NCBI RefSeq assembly: GCF_009742725.1
Contig: NZ_WPHG01000004.1
Coordinates: 372,001 to 436,000 of the forward strand
Direction of reading: 5' to 3'
Length of the DNA stretch: 64,000 nucleotides
Source: Nitratireductor arenosus
GTDB taxonomy: Bacteria; Pseudomonadota; Alphaproteobacteria; Rhizobiales; Rhizobiaceae
The notes beneath the pieces were generated by a model. That model was not told the origin of the DNA. It made no database searches and worked only from the letters and a program-made list of their open reading frames with translations. The position numbers were made by a program, and so were the translations under genes. Shown piece by piece: positions 44,643 through 53,713 of the stretch. Numbering within the stretch: the first letter of the stretch is position 1; each line of letters begins with the position of its first letter.

Positions 44643-47350
44643 TGTTGCCGGCGGATCTCGTCATCATTGCGTGCATCGCCTATGTGGCGCTGCTTTTCGC
44701 CGTCGCCTTTCTCGGCGACCGGCGCGCGCGGCGCGCACCCGGCGGCTGGCTGTCGTCGCCGCTGGTCTACACGCTGTCGATCTCGATCTACTGCACGTCG
44801 TGGACGTTTTTCGGCGCGGTCGGCTCGGCGGTGCGCAACGGGCTCGAGTTCGCCACCATCTATATCGGTCCGACGATCGTGTTCGTCGGCTGGTGGGTGT
44901 TCTTGCGCAAGCTCGTCGCCGTCGGGCGCACCTACCACACCACTTCCGTGGCCGACCTGATCTCGGCCCGATTCGGCAAGAGTTCCGCTCTCGGCGCGCT
45001 GGTCACCATCATCGCAGTGGTCGCCACAACGCCCTATATCGCGCTGCAGCTCAAGGCGTTGACGGCGAGTTTTCAGGTTCTGACCTATCCGGCCGGCGCG
45101 GTCGCAGCCGCCAGTCTCAGCCTAAAACCCGACTTTTCGATCGCATTCTGGATCGCAGCCGGGTTGTGCGCCTTCTCGATCATCTTCGGGGTGCGCAACA
45201 TCAGCGTCAACGAGCGTCACCACGGCGTGATCGCCGCGATCGCGGTCGAGGCGGTGGTCAAGCTGGTCGCGCTGCTTGCGGTCGGGTTGTGGGTCGTGCT
45301 CGGCCATGAGGGCGGGCCAACGGCGATGTTTCAGAACGCGCCGGCGAACCTGACCAACCCGGCCGACACGTTCGGCAGCCGTTGGGTCAGCCTTGTCATT
45401 CTAGCCGGCGCGGCGGTGATCTGCCTGCCGCGCCAGTTCCAGGTGACCGTTGTCGAAAACACCAGCGAGCGCCAGTTGCGCACCGCCTCGTGGCTGTTTC
45501 CGCTCTATCTGTTCCTGATCTGCCTGTTCGTCATTCCGATCGCGCTCGCCGGCCTGCAGCGTCTCCCCGAAGGCTCGAACCCTGATTTGTTCGTGCTCAC
45601 CCTTCCCTTCAGCGCCGATCAGGGCACGATCGGCCTGCTGGCCTTTCTCGGCGGTTTTTCCTCGGCCACCTCGATGGTGATCGTGTCGTCGATCGCGCTG
45701 TCGACCATGATCTCGAACCATCTCGTCATGCCGCTGGCGCTCAGCCTTCGCCTCGTCCCGGACGCCAGCGCGCGGCTGATGCGCAATTTCATCCTGACGG
45801 CGCGGCGCGCCAGCATCGTCTTCATCGTGTTTCTCGGCTTTTTATACTACCGGCTGAGCGCCACCTCCGACGCGCTCGCCGCTATCGGCCTGATCTCGTT
45901 CTGCGGCGTGGCGCAATTCCTGCCGAGCCTGGTCGGCGGCCTCTACTGGCACCGCGCCACCCAGACCGGCGCGCTCGCGGGGCTTGCCGCCGGTTTCGCG
46001 ATCTGGGCCTATTCGCTTTTCCTGCCGAGTTTCGAGGGCGCCTTCCTGCTGCCGGCGAGCGCGATCGCCGACGGTCCGTTTGGGCTCGGCTGGCTGAAAC
46101 CGCACGCGCTGTTCGGCCTCGACAGGTTCGACCCGCTGGTGCACGCGCTGTTTTGGAGCATGACGGCCAATCTGACGCTGTTCCTCGGCGTTTCCATACT
46201 CACCGATCCGACGCCCCTCGCCCGCTACCAATCGCGCCTGTTCATCGACATCTTCCGCCGCCAGACCGAAAGCGAGCTCAGCGTCATGCGGCGTACAGCG
46301 AAAATCCGCGACCTGCGCGGCATCGCCAACCGCATCCTCGGCCCCGGCGAGGCCGTGTCGCTGTTCGTGACGCAGAACGCGCACGACCACGCCATGACCG
46401 CCAGCGACGAGTTGATCGCGACCGTCGAACAAAAACTCGCCGCCAATGTCGGCGCCGCCACCGCGCGCGCGCTGGTGTCGTCGGTGGTGAGCAGCGAGAC
46501 GATCAGCGTTGAGGAATTGAAGCGGTTGGCCGACGAGACCGAGCAGATCCGCGCCTATTCGGAAGAGCTCGAGCAAAAATCGCGCGAGATCGAGGCGACG
46601 GCCGACGAACTCGCCCGCGCCAACCGGCAATTGCGTGAGATCGACGAGCGCAAGGACGAATTTTTGAGCCAGGTAAGCCATGAAGTGCGCACGCCGATGA
46701 CCTCGATCCGGTCCTTCAGCGACATCCTGTTGCAAAACCCGGAGATGGAAGCGACGCAGAAGCAGCGCTATCTCGGCGTCATCCAGGAGGAAAGTCTCCG
46801 GCTGACGCGGCTGCTCGACGGCATTCTCGACCTCAACCAGCAGGGCGCGGCCGGCACGCGGGCGGCAGCGACCACATTCGACCCGGAACTGGCGCTCGAC
46901 CACGCACTGGCAAGCTGCGAGGCGCTGGCGCGCGCGGCCGGGGTCGGCATCAGCCGCACCAAGCCCGTGCGCCGCGCCGTCGTCGACGGCGACCGCGACC
47001 GGCTGGCGCAGGTGTTCATCAACCTGATTTCCAACGCGATCAAATATAACAGCGCCCGCAAGCCGTCGGTCACGATTGCAACCCGTGTGCGCAAAGGACG
47101 CTACGAGGCCATCATCAGCGACAACGGGCCCGGCGTGCCCGAGGCCGAACGCGAGACGATTTTTGCCAAATTCGCCCGCGGTGCCGCAGCCGGCCAGACA
47201 GGCGCCGGGCTCGGGCTCGCCATCAGCCGTCAGATCGTCACCGGTTTCGGCGGCACGTTGACGGTGTCGCAAAGCGCCGAGGGCGGCGCTGCGTTCACGA
47301 TCAGCCTGCCGCTGGCGCAGCCGGCGCGCCACGCTAGCGGGACAGGTTGA
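44642..47350 (+). CDS. Sodium/solute symporter-histidine kinase fusion (CbrA/CrbS-like)
   Basis: A 902-residue inner-membrane sensor. Residues about 1-540 form an SSF (PutP-like) transporter domain of roughly 13 helices, for example the YVALLFAVAFLGDRRAR and WWVFLRKLVAVGR regions. A coiled coil (EELKRLADETEQIRAYSEEL) leads to the HisKA domain with phospho-His680 in SQVSHEVRTPM and a HATPase domain with NLISNAIKYN, DNGPGVP and TGAGLGLAIS. Family members (CbrA, CrbS) couple transport or sensing of histidine, acetate or other carbon sources to phosphorylation. No PAS or receiver domain is present, so the separate receiver gene upstream is the likely partner. Confidence 0.92.
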   Translation: MLPADLVIIACIAYVALLFAVAFLGDRRARRAPGGWLSSPLVYTLSISIYCTSWTFFGAVGSAVRNGLEFATIYIGPTIVFVGWWVFLRKLVAVGRTYHTTSVADLISARFGKSSALGALVTIIAVVATTPYIALQLKALTASFQVLTYPAGAVAAASLSLKPDFSIAFWIAAGLCAFSIIFGVRNISVNERHHGVIAAIAVEAVVKLVALLAVGLWVVLGHEGGPTAMFQNAPANLTNPADTFGSRWVSLVILAGAAVICLPRQFQVTVVENTSERQLRTASWLFPLYLFLICLFVIPIALAGLQRLPEGSNPDLFVLTLPFSADQGTIGLLAFLGGFSSATSMVIVSSIALSTMISNHLVMPLALSLRLVPDASARLMRNFILTARRASIVFIVFLGFLYYRLSATSDALAAIGLISFCGVAQFLPSLVGGLYWHRATQTGALAGLAAGFAIWAYSLFLPSFEGAFLLPASAIADGPFGLGWLKPHALFGLDRFDPLVHALFWSMTANLTLFLGVSILTDPTPLARYQSRLFIDIFRRQTESELSVMRRTAKIRDLRGIANRILGPGEAVSLFVTQNAHDHAMTASDELIATVEQKLAANVGAATARALVSSVVSSETISVEELKRLADETEQIRAYSEELEQKSREIEATADELARANRQLREIDERKDEFLSQVSHEVRTPMTSIRSFSDILLQNPEMEATQKQRYLGVIQEESLRLTRLLDGILDLNQQGAAGTRAAATTFDPELALDHALASCEALARAAGVGISRTKPVRRAVVDGDRDRLAQVFINLISNAIKYNSARKPSVTIATRVRKGRYEAIISDNGPGVPEAERETIFAKFARGAAAGQTGAGLGLAISRQIVTGFGGTLTVSQSAEGGAAFTISLPLAQPARHASGTG

Positions 47351-47391
47351 GACAACGCCGAGCGCGGCCGAGGCAAAGGCCCGTTTTTCGC

Positions 47392-47420
47392 TTGCACGCG
47401 CATGGGCGAGCCTTTAAGGC
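47392..47420 (+). promoter_or_regulatory. Predicted promoter of tRNA-Pro
   Basis: TTGCAC at 47392-47397, 17-base spacer, TAAGGC at 47415-47420, placing the transcript start a few bases before the tRNA at 47432. Confidence 0.55.
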
Positions 47421-47431
47421 TTGCCCCGGTT

Positions 47432-47508
<77 letters not shown>

Positions 47509-47517
47509 TTTCACAAT

Positions 47518-47545
47518 GGGTCCATTCCGGACACATGGGTTACAG
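47518..47545. mobile_element. Terminal sequence of a decayed IS481-type element
   Basis: On the minus strand this reads TGTAACCCATGTGTCCGG followed by AATGGACCC, directly after the stop of the transposase remnant, as at the right end of IS481-type elements; a near copy (CCGGAGACATGGATAACA) lies 22 bases further in. Only this end was seen. Confidence 0.6.
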
Positions 47546-47546
47546 A

Positions 47547-47700
47547 TTATACCGGAGACATGGATAACACTTTCGGCCCGAACGGGTTTTTCGAGTGCTT
47601 CCAGTCTGCATGTTTCATCGTCGAAATAGCCCAAATCATAGTCCATAAGGCTGACGAGCCAAATCCTGTCTTCGGCCTGCTTGCGAGCGGCCGGCTTTGC
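47547..47700 (-). pseudogene. IS481-type transposase remnant, C-terminal end with frameshift
   Basis: On the minus strand the frame reads AEDRIWLVSLMDYDLGYFDDE then TCRLEALE, the closing part of IS481-family transposases. After GAA the run of A residues is one base too long; removing one A restores ENPFGPKVLSMSPV and a TAA stop at 47547-47549, the usual end of the family. The catalytic DDE domain and N-terminus are gone, and a stop lies upstream of the preserved part. It is a scar of an insertion beside the tRNA gene. Confidence 0.7.
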
Positions 47701-47787
47701 TCATCGTCTGATCACGTCATCGGCGGCCCGGTTCCTCCATGGACCGGTCCGCGCTATGCTCGCTTTGCAGAGGCGGGAGAGTAGGGC

Positions 47788-48153
47788 GTGAACGCGTATA
47801 GTGTCATTGTAGAATATGAAACGGTCGCCGGCCGTGAAGCCGAGTTTTGCGCGCTGATGGGTGAACATGCGCGCCTCACGCTAGAGGAGGAGCCGGGATG
47901 CCTGCGCTTCGAGTTGCTGCGGCCGACCGGCGAGGACGGCGCCCTCCTGCCCCGCCGTTTCATCACCAGCGCGCTCTATGCAAACCAGTCGGCGCTCGCC
48001 ACACATCGGCGCAGCGCGCGACGCAAACGGGTCCTGGCGGCGATGGACCCGCTGACGGCGTCGCGCCGGCTGACCGTTTCGCGATCCGTCTTCCCCACTG
48101 CCACGGATGACGGGCTGCGGCCTGAAGAACTGAACGCCGCCAATGACGGCTAG
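47788..48153 (+). CDS. Antibiotic biosynthesis monooxygenase (ABM) domain protein
   Basis: A 121-residue dimeric alpha-beta barrel protein: VIVEYETVAGREAEFCALMGEHARLTLEEEPGCLRFELLRP is the standard ABM opening (quinol monooxygenase YgiN type). The last 40 residues are a less conserved tail. The GTG at 47788 follows GGGAGAGTAGGGC. It stands alone between the IS scar and a convergent lipoprotein-like frame. Its substrate is unknown; oxygenation of quinols or a purely protective role are both seen in the family. Confidence 0.8.
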   Translation: MNAYSVIVEYETVAGREAEFCALMGEHARLTLEEEPGCLRFELLRPTGEDGALLPRRFITSALYANQSALATHRRSARRKRVLAAMDPLTASRRLTVSRSVFPTATDDGLRPEELNAANDG

Positions 48154-48341
48154 AGCGAGGATTCGGAGCGACCCTGGGCGCGCTGGATGCGCTTCTGTTC
48201 CCATATTTTTTCCTCAAGCGCCTGCCGTTCGAGATCGGCCGCGCTCGGGGCGCGGGTTTCCACGCCGTACGGAGAGCCGGCGCAGGCGGCCAGCGCGAAC
48301 ATGGGCAGAAGGAGGATCAGGCGTCTTGCATGGCGCGGGAC
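48150..48341 (-). CDS. Small lipoprotein-like frame without clear start codon
   Basis: Reading the minus strand to a TAG at 48150-48152 gives PRHARRLILLLPMFALAACAG, a lipoprotein signal with LAAC lipobox, and a charged mature part of about 46 residues (DLERQALEEKIWEQKRIQRAQ). The frame has no ATG, GTG or TTG before the signal region; the only in-frame ATG lies within the hydrophobic stretch. Either a rare start is used, a base change has broken the start, or the signal is fortuitous. Its end overlaps the convergent monooxygenase stop. Confidence 0.4.
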   Translation of the reverse strand, partial: VPRHARRLILLLPMFALAACAGSPYGVETRAPSAADLERQALEEKIWEQKRIQRAQGRSESSL

Positions 48342-48595
48342 ACTATCGTTTGCCGACGGCTTCGACGGTGAGGCCTGGTTTATCGGGCTCGCCCGAAGGG
48401 CCGGAGCGGAAAAGCCGTCCGAGCCGGAAAATGTCTACGGTTTTGATATCGCCCGTCAAACCGCAATCGCCCGACCTTGGTCTTTCGCGCCGGGGCTGAC
48501 CAAGGGCTTGCGAGGGCGCGGCCAGGCACCGCTCGCCGTCTGCACGGCCGCGCAACCGTGACCTCTGCCGCCTGAACCGGCCATAAGCGGGTGCC
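48342..48595. other. Gap between the lipoprotein-like frame and merR
   Basis: Nothing I can support as a gene is seen in these 254 bases (442 bases counted from the end of the monooxygenase gene). They should contain the promoter of the lipoprotein-like frame and the end of the merR transcript. Confidence 0.4.
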
Positions 48596-49126
48596 TCAGC
48601 GCACCTGATCAAGCAGGCGCTTGCACTCCAACAGGTCGAACAGCGCCTCCTGCAGCAGCGCCCGGTTGTCACGCGAGAGCTTACCGTCGCCCTGCACGGG
48701 GCTATCGTCATCGGTCTTGCCGAGTCCGAAAAAGCGGCGGCTCGGCTTGGCCTTCGGCTCGCCGACCAGCATTTCGTCATCGGCGGTTTTGGACGCGGAC
48801 GGTACCGGAGCGGCCGCCTGCTTGCGCTTGGTGATCGCTTCTGCGGCGGCAAGATCGCCGGCGCCGATCGCGGCCACGAACTGGACACCGTTCTCGCGCA
48901 GCAATTTCTGCACGCCCTTGATCGTATAACCCTGATCGTAAAGCATGCGTTTGATGCCCTTGATCAGATCCACGTCTTGCGGGCGATAATAGCGCCGCCC
49001 GCCGCCGCGCTTCATCGGCTTGATCTGGCCGAAACGCGTTTCCCAGAACCGCAGCACATGTTGCGGCAGGTCGAGGTCCTCGGCCACTTCACTAATGGTT
49101 CTGAAGGCGTCGGGGCTCTTGTCCAT
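48596..49126 (-). CDS. MerR family transcriptional regulator
   Basis: A 176-residue regulator with an N-terminal winged helix ([41 protein letters not shown]) and the second helix pair [24 protein letters not shown]. The remainder is a low-complexity linker and a helical tail with one Cys (LLECKRLL); there is no metal-binding cysteine set. ATG at 49126 has TGGAG 8 bases upstream. It follows ihfA on the same strand as in other Rhizobiales, but its ligand and targets are not known. Confidence 0.88.
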   Translation of the reverse strand: MDKSPDAFRTISEVAEDLDLPQHVLRFWETRFGQIKPMKRGGGRRYYRPQDVDLIKGIKRMLYDQGYTIKGVQKLLRENGVQFVAAIGAGDLAAAEAITKRKQAAAPVPSASKTADDEMLVGEPKAKPSRRFFGLGKTDDDSPVQGDGKLSRDNRALLQEALFDLLECKRLLDQVR

Positions 49127-49290
49127 GGCGTGCTCCAGCAAGGACGTTCCTCCGATTCGGTTCCCATTTCAGCGGTTTACGCATAATTTTTCAAGCCGGT
49201 ACGCCAGCCTGGCAAAGCCCGCTTCAACGGTCGCGGCCACCGCGCGGCGGCCGAAACGGTGTCGTTCCGCTTGAGATTGGCCGGACGAGG

Positions 49291-49614
49291 CTATTTTCCG
49301 CTTTTGACCCGCAACGCTTTGTGCGCGCGCAGGATGCGGTTCTTGAGCACATTCGAGGCCTTGAAGGTCATGACCTTGCGCGGCAGGATCGGCACTTCCT
49401 CGCCGGTCTTGGGGTTGCGGCCGATGCGCTCGTTCTTCTCACGCACCTGAAACGTGGCGAAAGAGGACAGCTTGACCGTCTCGCCGCGTACGACCGCGTC
49501 GCAAATCTCGTCGAGAACCATTTCAACAAGCTGCGCCGACTCCGTTCGGGACAGTCCAACCTTGCGGTAGACCGATTCGGCCAGATCGGCGCGCGTAATG
49601 GTCTTTCCCCCCAT
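49291..49614 (-). CDS. ihfA: Integration host factor subunit alpha
   Basis: A 107-residue DNA-bending protein. [37 protein letters not shown] is characteristic of IhfA, and the beta arm [22 protein letters not shown] carries the intercalating proline. It forms a heterodimer with IhfB (not in this window). It is downstream of fabH on the same strand with a 103-base gap. Confidence 0.96.
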   Translation of the reverse strand: MGGKTITRADLAESVYRKVGLSRTESAQLVEMVLDEICDAVVRGETVKLSSFATFQVREKNERIGRNPKTGEEVPILPRKVMTFKASNVLKNRILRAHKALRVKSGK

Positions 49615-49717
49615 TCGGTCGTCCAGTCTCGCACAGAATTGCTAGATAATTCAAAACCGAAGGGACGTTAGGGAATCAACGGACCCAGGTCAAGAACCGG
49701 CATTGACGACAGGACCG

Positions 49718-50689
49718 CTACCAGCGCAACAGCACCGCGCCCCAGGTGAAACCGCCGCCCATCGCCTCGAGCAATACGAGATCGCCCTCGCGAATCCGGC
49801 CGTCGCCGACCGCGCACCCCAAGGCCAGAGGCACCGAGGCGGCCGAGGTGTTGCCGTGCAAATGAACCGTGGTGACGACCTTGTCTTCGGCTATCCCCAG
49901 CTTTTTGGCCGACGCATCGATGATGCGCTTGTTGGCCTGATGGGGAACGAACCAATCGAGATCGTCCGCGCCCACGCCACCGGCGGCGAACGTGGCTTCG
50001 ACGACATCGGTTATCATGGCGACGGCATGTTTAAACACTTCGCGGCCCTGCATGCGCAGATGCCCGACCGTGCCGGTGGAGGACGGCCCGCCATCGACGT
50101 AAAGCTTATCCTTGTGCGTCCCGTCCGATCTGAGGCTTGCGGCCAGGATGCCACGGTCGGCCATCGTGCCCTGCCCTTCCGTCGCTTCCAAAACCACGGC
50201 GCCGGCGCCATCGCCGAACAGGACGCAGGTGGTGCGGTCGCTCCAGTCGAGAATGCGCGAAAAGGTCTCCGCACCGATGACGAGAACCCGCCGGGCCTGC
50301 CCGCCGCGAATATAAAGATCGGCCGTCGTCATGGCATAGACGAAGCCTGAGCACACGGCCTGCTGATCGAAGGCGAAGCCGTGATGCATGCCGAGGCGTT
50401 CTTGGATCTCGACGGCGGTCGCCGGAAAAGTGTGATTGGGCGTCGAGGTCGCCAGCACGATCAGGTCGATGTCGTCGGGCGTCATGCCGGCGGCGGCGAG
50501 CGCATTGCGGGCCGCCGCCTCGCCGAGTGAGGCCGTGGTCTCGTCGTCGGAGGCGATATGGCGCTGGCGAATGCCGGTACGCTGGACGATCCACTCATCC
50601 GACGTCTCGACCATGCCTTCGAAATCGGCGTTGCGCATGACACGCCGAGGCAATGCGGTTCCGACACCGCGCACGACTGATCGTATCAT
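49718..50689 (-). CDS. fabH: Beta-ketoacyl-ACP synthase III
   Basis: A 323-residue thiolase-fold enzyme that condenses acetyl-CoA with malonyl-ACP to start fatty acid synthesis. The catalytic triad is Cys in [10 protein letters not shown] (near residue 113), His in [12 protein letters not shown] and Asn in [10 protein letters not shown]. It lies 9 bases after plsX, forming the plsX-fabH pair of lipid precursor genes. Confidence 0.97.
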   Translation of the reverse strand: MIRSVVRGVGTALPRRVMRNADFEGMVETSDEWIVQRTGIRQRHIASDDETTASLGEAAARNALAAAGMTPDDIDLIVLATSTPNHTFPATAVEIQERLGMHHGFAFDQQAVCSGFVYAMTTADLYIRGGQARRVLVIGAETFSRILDWSDRTTCVLFGDGAGAVVLEATEGQGTMADRGILAASLRSDGTHKDKLYVDGGPSSTGTVGHLRMQGREVFKHAVAMITDVVEATFAAGGVGADDLDWFVPHQANKRIIDASAKKLGIAEDKVVTTVHLHGNTSAASVPLALGCAVGDGRIREGDLVLLEAMGGGFTWGAVLLRW

Positions 50690-50698
50690 CCCCTGTTC

Positions 50699-51763
50699 CT
50701 AAATATCGCCCGAGGCGGTTTGTGTGCCCGTGCGCTCGCCGGCCGATCGCTGGGAGTGGAAAAGATCGAGATCGGCCCTGATCTTTTCGATCAGGCTGTT
50801 GCGCGCCATATCGTAACCGAGTTCCACGGCGGCCGAAAAGCCCTCGTCGTCGGTGCCGCCATGGCTCTTGACGACGATCCCGTTCAGCCCCAGGAACACG
50901 CCGCCATTGATCTTGCGGACATCCATTTTTTCACGCAGGCGCTGAAAGGCGGAGCGCGCGAAAATATAGCCGATCCTGGCGAAAAGCGTCCGGCTCATGG
51001 CACTGCGCAGATATTCGGCCAATTGCTTGGCCGTGCCTTCCGCCGATTTCAGCGCGATGTTGCCGGCAAAACCTTCGGTGACGACGACGTCCACGGAGCC
51101 CTTGCCGATATCGTCGCCTTCCACGAAGCCATGATAATCCATCGTCCTGAGATCGGCCTCGCGCAACAGCCGGCCCGCCTCGCGCACATCCTCCTGGCCC
51201 TTGATCTCCTCGACGCCGACATTGAGCAGGCCGATTGTCGGCCGGTCGAGATCAAACAGCGCACGCGCCATCGCGGCGCCCAGAATGGAAAAATCGATCA
51301 ATTGATGGGCGTCGGCGCCGATGGTCGCGCCGACGTCGAGCACGATGCTTTCGCCGCGGATGGTCGGCCAGATGGCCGCGATCGCCGGGCGCTCGATATC
51401 GGCCATCGTGCGCAGGCAGAATTTCGACATCGCCATCAGCGCGCCGGTATTGCCGGCCGACACGCACACCTCGGCCTCGCCCTTCTTGACGGCTTCGATC
51501 GCCTTCCACATCGAGGATTTCCACCGGCCCTGCCGCAGAGCCTGGCTCGGCTTGTCATCCATGCGCACGGCGACCTCGCAGTGCACGAATTCCGAAACCG
51601 CGCGCACGCGCGGATATTTTTCCAGAACCGGAACGACGGCGTCCTCGCGCCCGAACAGCAAAAAGCGCGCATCGGGGCGCCGCTCGACCACCTTTTGGAT
51701 GCCCGGAATGATCACGGACGGTCCGTGGTCGCCGCCCATGGCGTCAATGGATATCCTGATCAC
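50699..51763 (-). CDS. plsX: Phosphate acyltransferase PlsX
   Basis: A 354-residue enzyme that converts acyl-ACP to acyl-phosphate for phospholipid synthesis. [21 protein letters not shown] at the N-terminus and [23 protein letters not shown] and [13 protein letters not shown] inside are diagnostic. The start is GTG at 51763. It is preceded by yceD (DUF177) 108 bases upstream, but the rpmF gene that lies between them in many bacteria is absent. Confidence 0.96.
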   Translation of the reverse strand: MIRISIDAMGGDHGPSVIIPGIQKVVERRPDARFLLFGREDAVVPVLEKYPRVRAVSEFVHCEVAVRMDDKPSQALRQGRWKSSMWKAIEAVKKGEAEVCVSAGNTGALMAMSKFCLRTMADIERPAIAAIWPTIRGESIVLDVGATIGADAHQLIDFSILGAAMARALFDLDRPTIGLLNVGVEEIKGQEDVREAGRLLREADLRTMDYHGFVEGDDIGKGSVDVVVTEGFAGNIALKSAEGTAKQLAEYLRSAMSRTLFARIGYIFARSAFQRLREKMDVRKINGGVFLGLNGIVVKSHGGTDDEGFSAAVELGYDMARNSLIEKIRADLDLFHSQRSAGERTGTQTASGDI

Positions 51764-51871
51764 GCCTGTCTCATCTCATATCTGATGATGGTCGAACCTC
51801 CGGAAGCCCGGCGAAAATAGCGCTTTTGAAAGTCGGCACAACCGGATTCGCCGGATCAGAGCGCACAGTTG

Positions 51872-52426
51872 TCAGCTTTTGCGTTTCAAGGAAAGCAATT
51901 TCGCGAAAGGCGATTCCTCTTCTCGAGAACCCGACGGGCCTTCATCGAGGCGGGAAACGGGCGCGGCCTCGCTGCGCGGGTAAGGATCGAGGCCGAGCGC
52001 GAAATATTGTTCGGCGAGCGCGCCGACATCGATCGTATCGCCCAAAAACGTCTCCGGTGCGTCCTGCCCCTCCGGATCGAGCAGGATTTCGCCCTCCGCC
52101 GAGACATCAGGCCGGGCAAGCCGCGAGTTTTCGGGAACGAACAGCGCCTCGAGCATTTCCTCGACGCGCGCATCGAGCGGCTGAAGGGTAACCACGCAGG
52201 TCTGCACGATGTCGGCCGAAACCGAGCCGGCGACCCTGACGCCATCCGCGCGCCAGGCCGACACGCTCAGCGTCGCGCGGAAATTGCGTACCGCCTGCAG
52301 GTCGTGGATCGCGGCCAGGGCCGCCTTCTGGTCCTCGTCCGCGATGATCGAAACCGGCATGCCCTTGCGCGGTAGCGTGCGGATATTGACCCGGAAGGAT
52401 ATCGGGCTGTCGACAGTATCGGCCAT
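51872..52426 (-). CDS. DUF177 (YceD) domain-containing protein
   Basis: A 184-residue protein of the YceD family, which in other bacteria is linked to 23S rRNA processing. The conserved core is VAGSVSADIVQTCVVTLQPLDARVEE, and the end EESPFAKLLSLKRKS matches the family's C-terminus. ATG at 52426. It lies 4 bases after the CBP3-type chaperone stop, so both are co-transcribed. Confidence 0.88.
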   Translation of the reverse strand: MADTVDSPISFRVNIRTLPRKGMPVSIIADEDQKAALAAIHDLQAVRNFRATLSVSAWRADGVRVAGSVSADIVQTCVVTLQPLDARVEEMLEALFVPENSRLARPDVSAEGEILLDPEGQDAPETFLGDTIDVGALAEQYFALGLDPYPRSEAAPVSRLDEGPSGSREEESPFAKLLSLKRKS

Positions 52427-52430
52427 CGTC

Positions 52431-52985
52431 TCAAGCTCCCGCGGGACGGCCTTCGGCCGGCGGAAAGGCGATCTCGCCGCGCAGCAGGCTTTCGCTGTCC
52501 TGGCGCTGCAAGGCCTCGTGCGCGGCCATCACATAGTCGGCCAGCGGGACAGCGCCCTGCCAGTCGGTTGTGTCGGGCCGGATATTGCGCGCCAGCGCGG
52601 CGCTGAGGGCGGCGCGGTCGCCCGCCTCGATCGCCTCGCCATAAGCGCCGGCGCGGCCGTAAAACATGCGCGCCAGCTTCTTCACCCGCTTGGCGATGCC
52701 GAGATCGCCGATACCCAGTTCGCGTAGCGAATGGTCGACGTCGCGGAAGAACTCGTCCGTCAGATCCTGCACCAGTTCCGACAATGGCGCGCCTTCGCGC
52801 CGCGCCCGGTGCATCAGCAAGAAGACATGCAGCGACAGCATCTCGAAGCGGCCGAGCGGCGTGTCAGGCACCGACCACGTGTCATAGGCAACCGGCTGCC
52901 GCGCCGCCGCCACGATTTGCCGGTAGAGTATCTCAACGACGGCCTGGTTCGGTTTCGGGGCGAGGCCAAGTAGTTGTTTGAGCAT
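52431..52985 (-). CDS. Ubiquinol-cytochrome c chaperone (CBP3/UPF0174) family protein
   Basis: A 184-residue protein homologous to mitochondrial CBP3, which helps assemble cytochrome b of the bc1 complex. Conserved parts are VAYDTWSVPDTPLGRFEMLSLHVFLLMHR and FFRDVDHSLRELGIGDLGIAKRVKKLARMFYGR. It is predicted to be cytoplasmic or membrane-associated. It begins a minus-strand run into yceD and plsX and is divergent from bamE. Confidence 0.9.
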   Translation of the reverse strand: MLKQLLGLAPKPNQAVVEILYRQIVAAARQPVAYDTWSVPDTPLGRFEMLSLHVFLLMHRARREGAPLSELVQDLTDEFFRDVDHSLRELGIGDLGIAKRVKKLARMFYGRAGAYGEAIEAGDRAALSAALARNIRPDTTDWQGAVPLADYVMAAHEALQRQDSESLLRGEIAFPPAEGRPAGA

Positions 52986-53090
52986 GCCGGGTGACTCCCC
53001 TGGTCCGCCTCACGAGGGTGCGCCTGTTGCATCGGCGTGTAAGCTGGTTTACCGAGTTCGCGCCGCGGTGCAAGTCGCGAAGCGCCTTTC

Positions 53091-53615
53091 ATGGAGATGT
53101 CGTTGCTGCCAGTCAATTTCAATGGGGACAAACGCCGGCGCTATCTTCTCGCCGCCATGGCGGCCGGGTTGCTGCCGCTTGCCGGCTGCAACACCGCGCA
53201 GACCCTGAACCCGCGCGAAACCCTCACCCAGGGCTATGTCGTCGACGAGGAGGCGATCGAGCTCGTTCCGGCCGGCTCGAGCCGCGAGCAGGTGTTGCTT
53301 GCGCTTGGCACGCCGTCCACCACCGCCACCTTCGACAACGAGGTATTTTATTACATCTCGCAAAAGCGGGTGCGTCCGGTCGCCTTCATGCGCCCGCGCC
53401 TGGTCGAGCAGCGGGTGCTCGCGGTTTATTTCGGCGATGACGGCCGGGTGTCGAGCCTGTCCAATTACGGGCTGCAGGACGGCAAGGTCTTCGACTTCGT
53501 GTCCCGGACCACCCCGACCGGCGGCAAGGACCACACTTTCGTCGGTCGTCTCTTGTCCGGCCTCGGCAGCGGCAAGCCGCCGCCCAACGGCCCGTTCGGC
53601 GGCCCGCCGGTCTGA
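53091..53615 (+). CDS. bamE: Outer membrane assembly lipoprotein BamE
   Basis: A 174-residue lipoprotein of the beta-barrel assembly machine. A signal with lipobox LPLAGC precedes the SmpA/OmlA domain (VDEEAIELVPAGSSREQVLLALGTPSTTATF, then EVFYYISQKR). The Pro/Gly-rich end (PPPNGPFGGPPV) is typical of rhizobial forms. ATG at 53091 or 53097 could be the start. It is followed by a strong terminator shared with hppA. Confidence 0.92.
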   Translation: MEMSLLPVNFNGDKRRRYLLAAMAAGLLPLAGCNTAQTLNPRETLTQGYVVDEEAIELVPAGSSREQVLLALGTPSTTATFDNEVFYYISQKRVRPVAFMRPRLVEQRVLAVYFGDDGRVSSLSNYGLQDGKVFDFVSRTTPTGGKDHTFVGRLLSGLGSGKPPPNGPFGGPPV

Positions 53616-53656
53616 TCCGGGCCGGCCGAAACCGAGCCGAACCCAATCGGGAACTG

Positions 53657-53691
53657 AAAAACCCCGCGGGATCGCTCCCGCGGGGTTTTTT
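53657..53691. terminator. Bidirectional terminator between bamE and hppA
   Basis: A 15-base-pair stem AAAAACCCCGCGGGA / TCCCGCGGGGTTTTT with a TCGC loop and T runs on both strands. Confidence 0.95.
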
Positions 53692-53713
53692 GCTCGATGT
53701 CGCCGGTATGCCG

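Noticed and set aside
48187-48561. 124-residue plus-strand frame before merR
   Set aside because: It has no ribosome site or family likeness and lies opposite the better supported lipoprotein-like frame.
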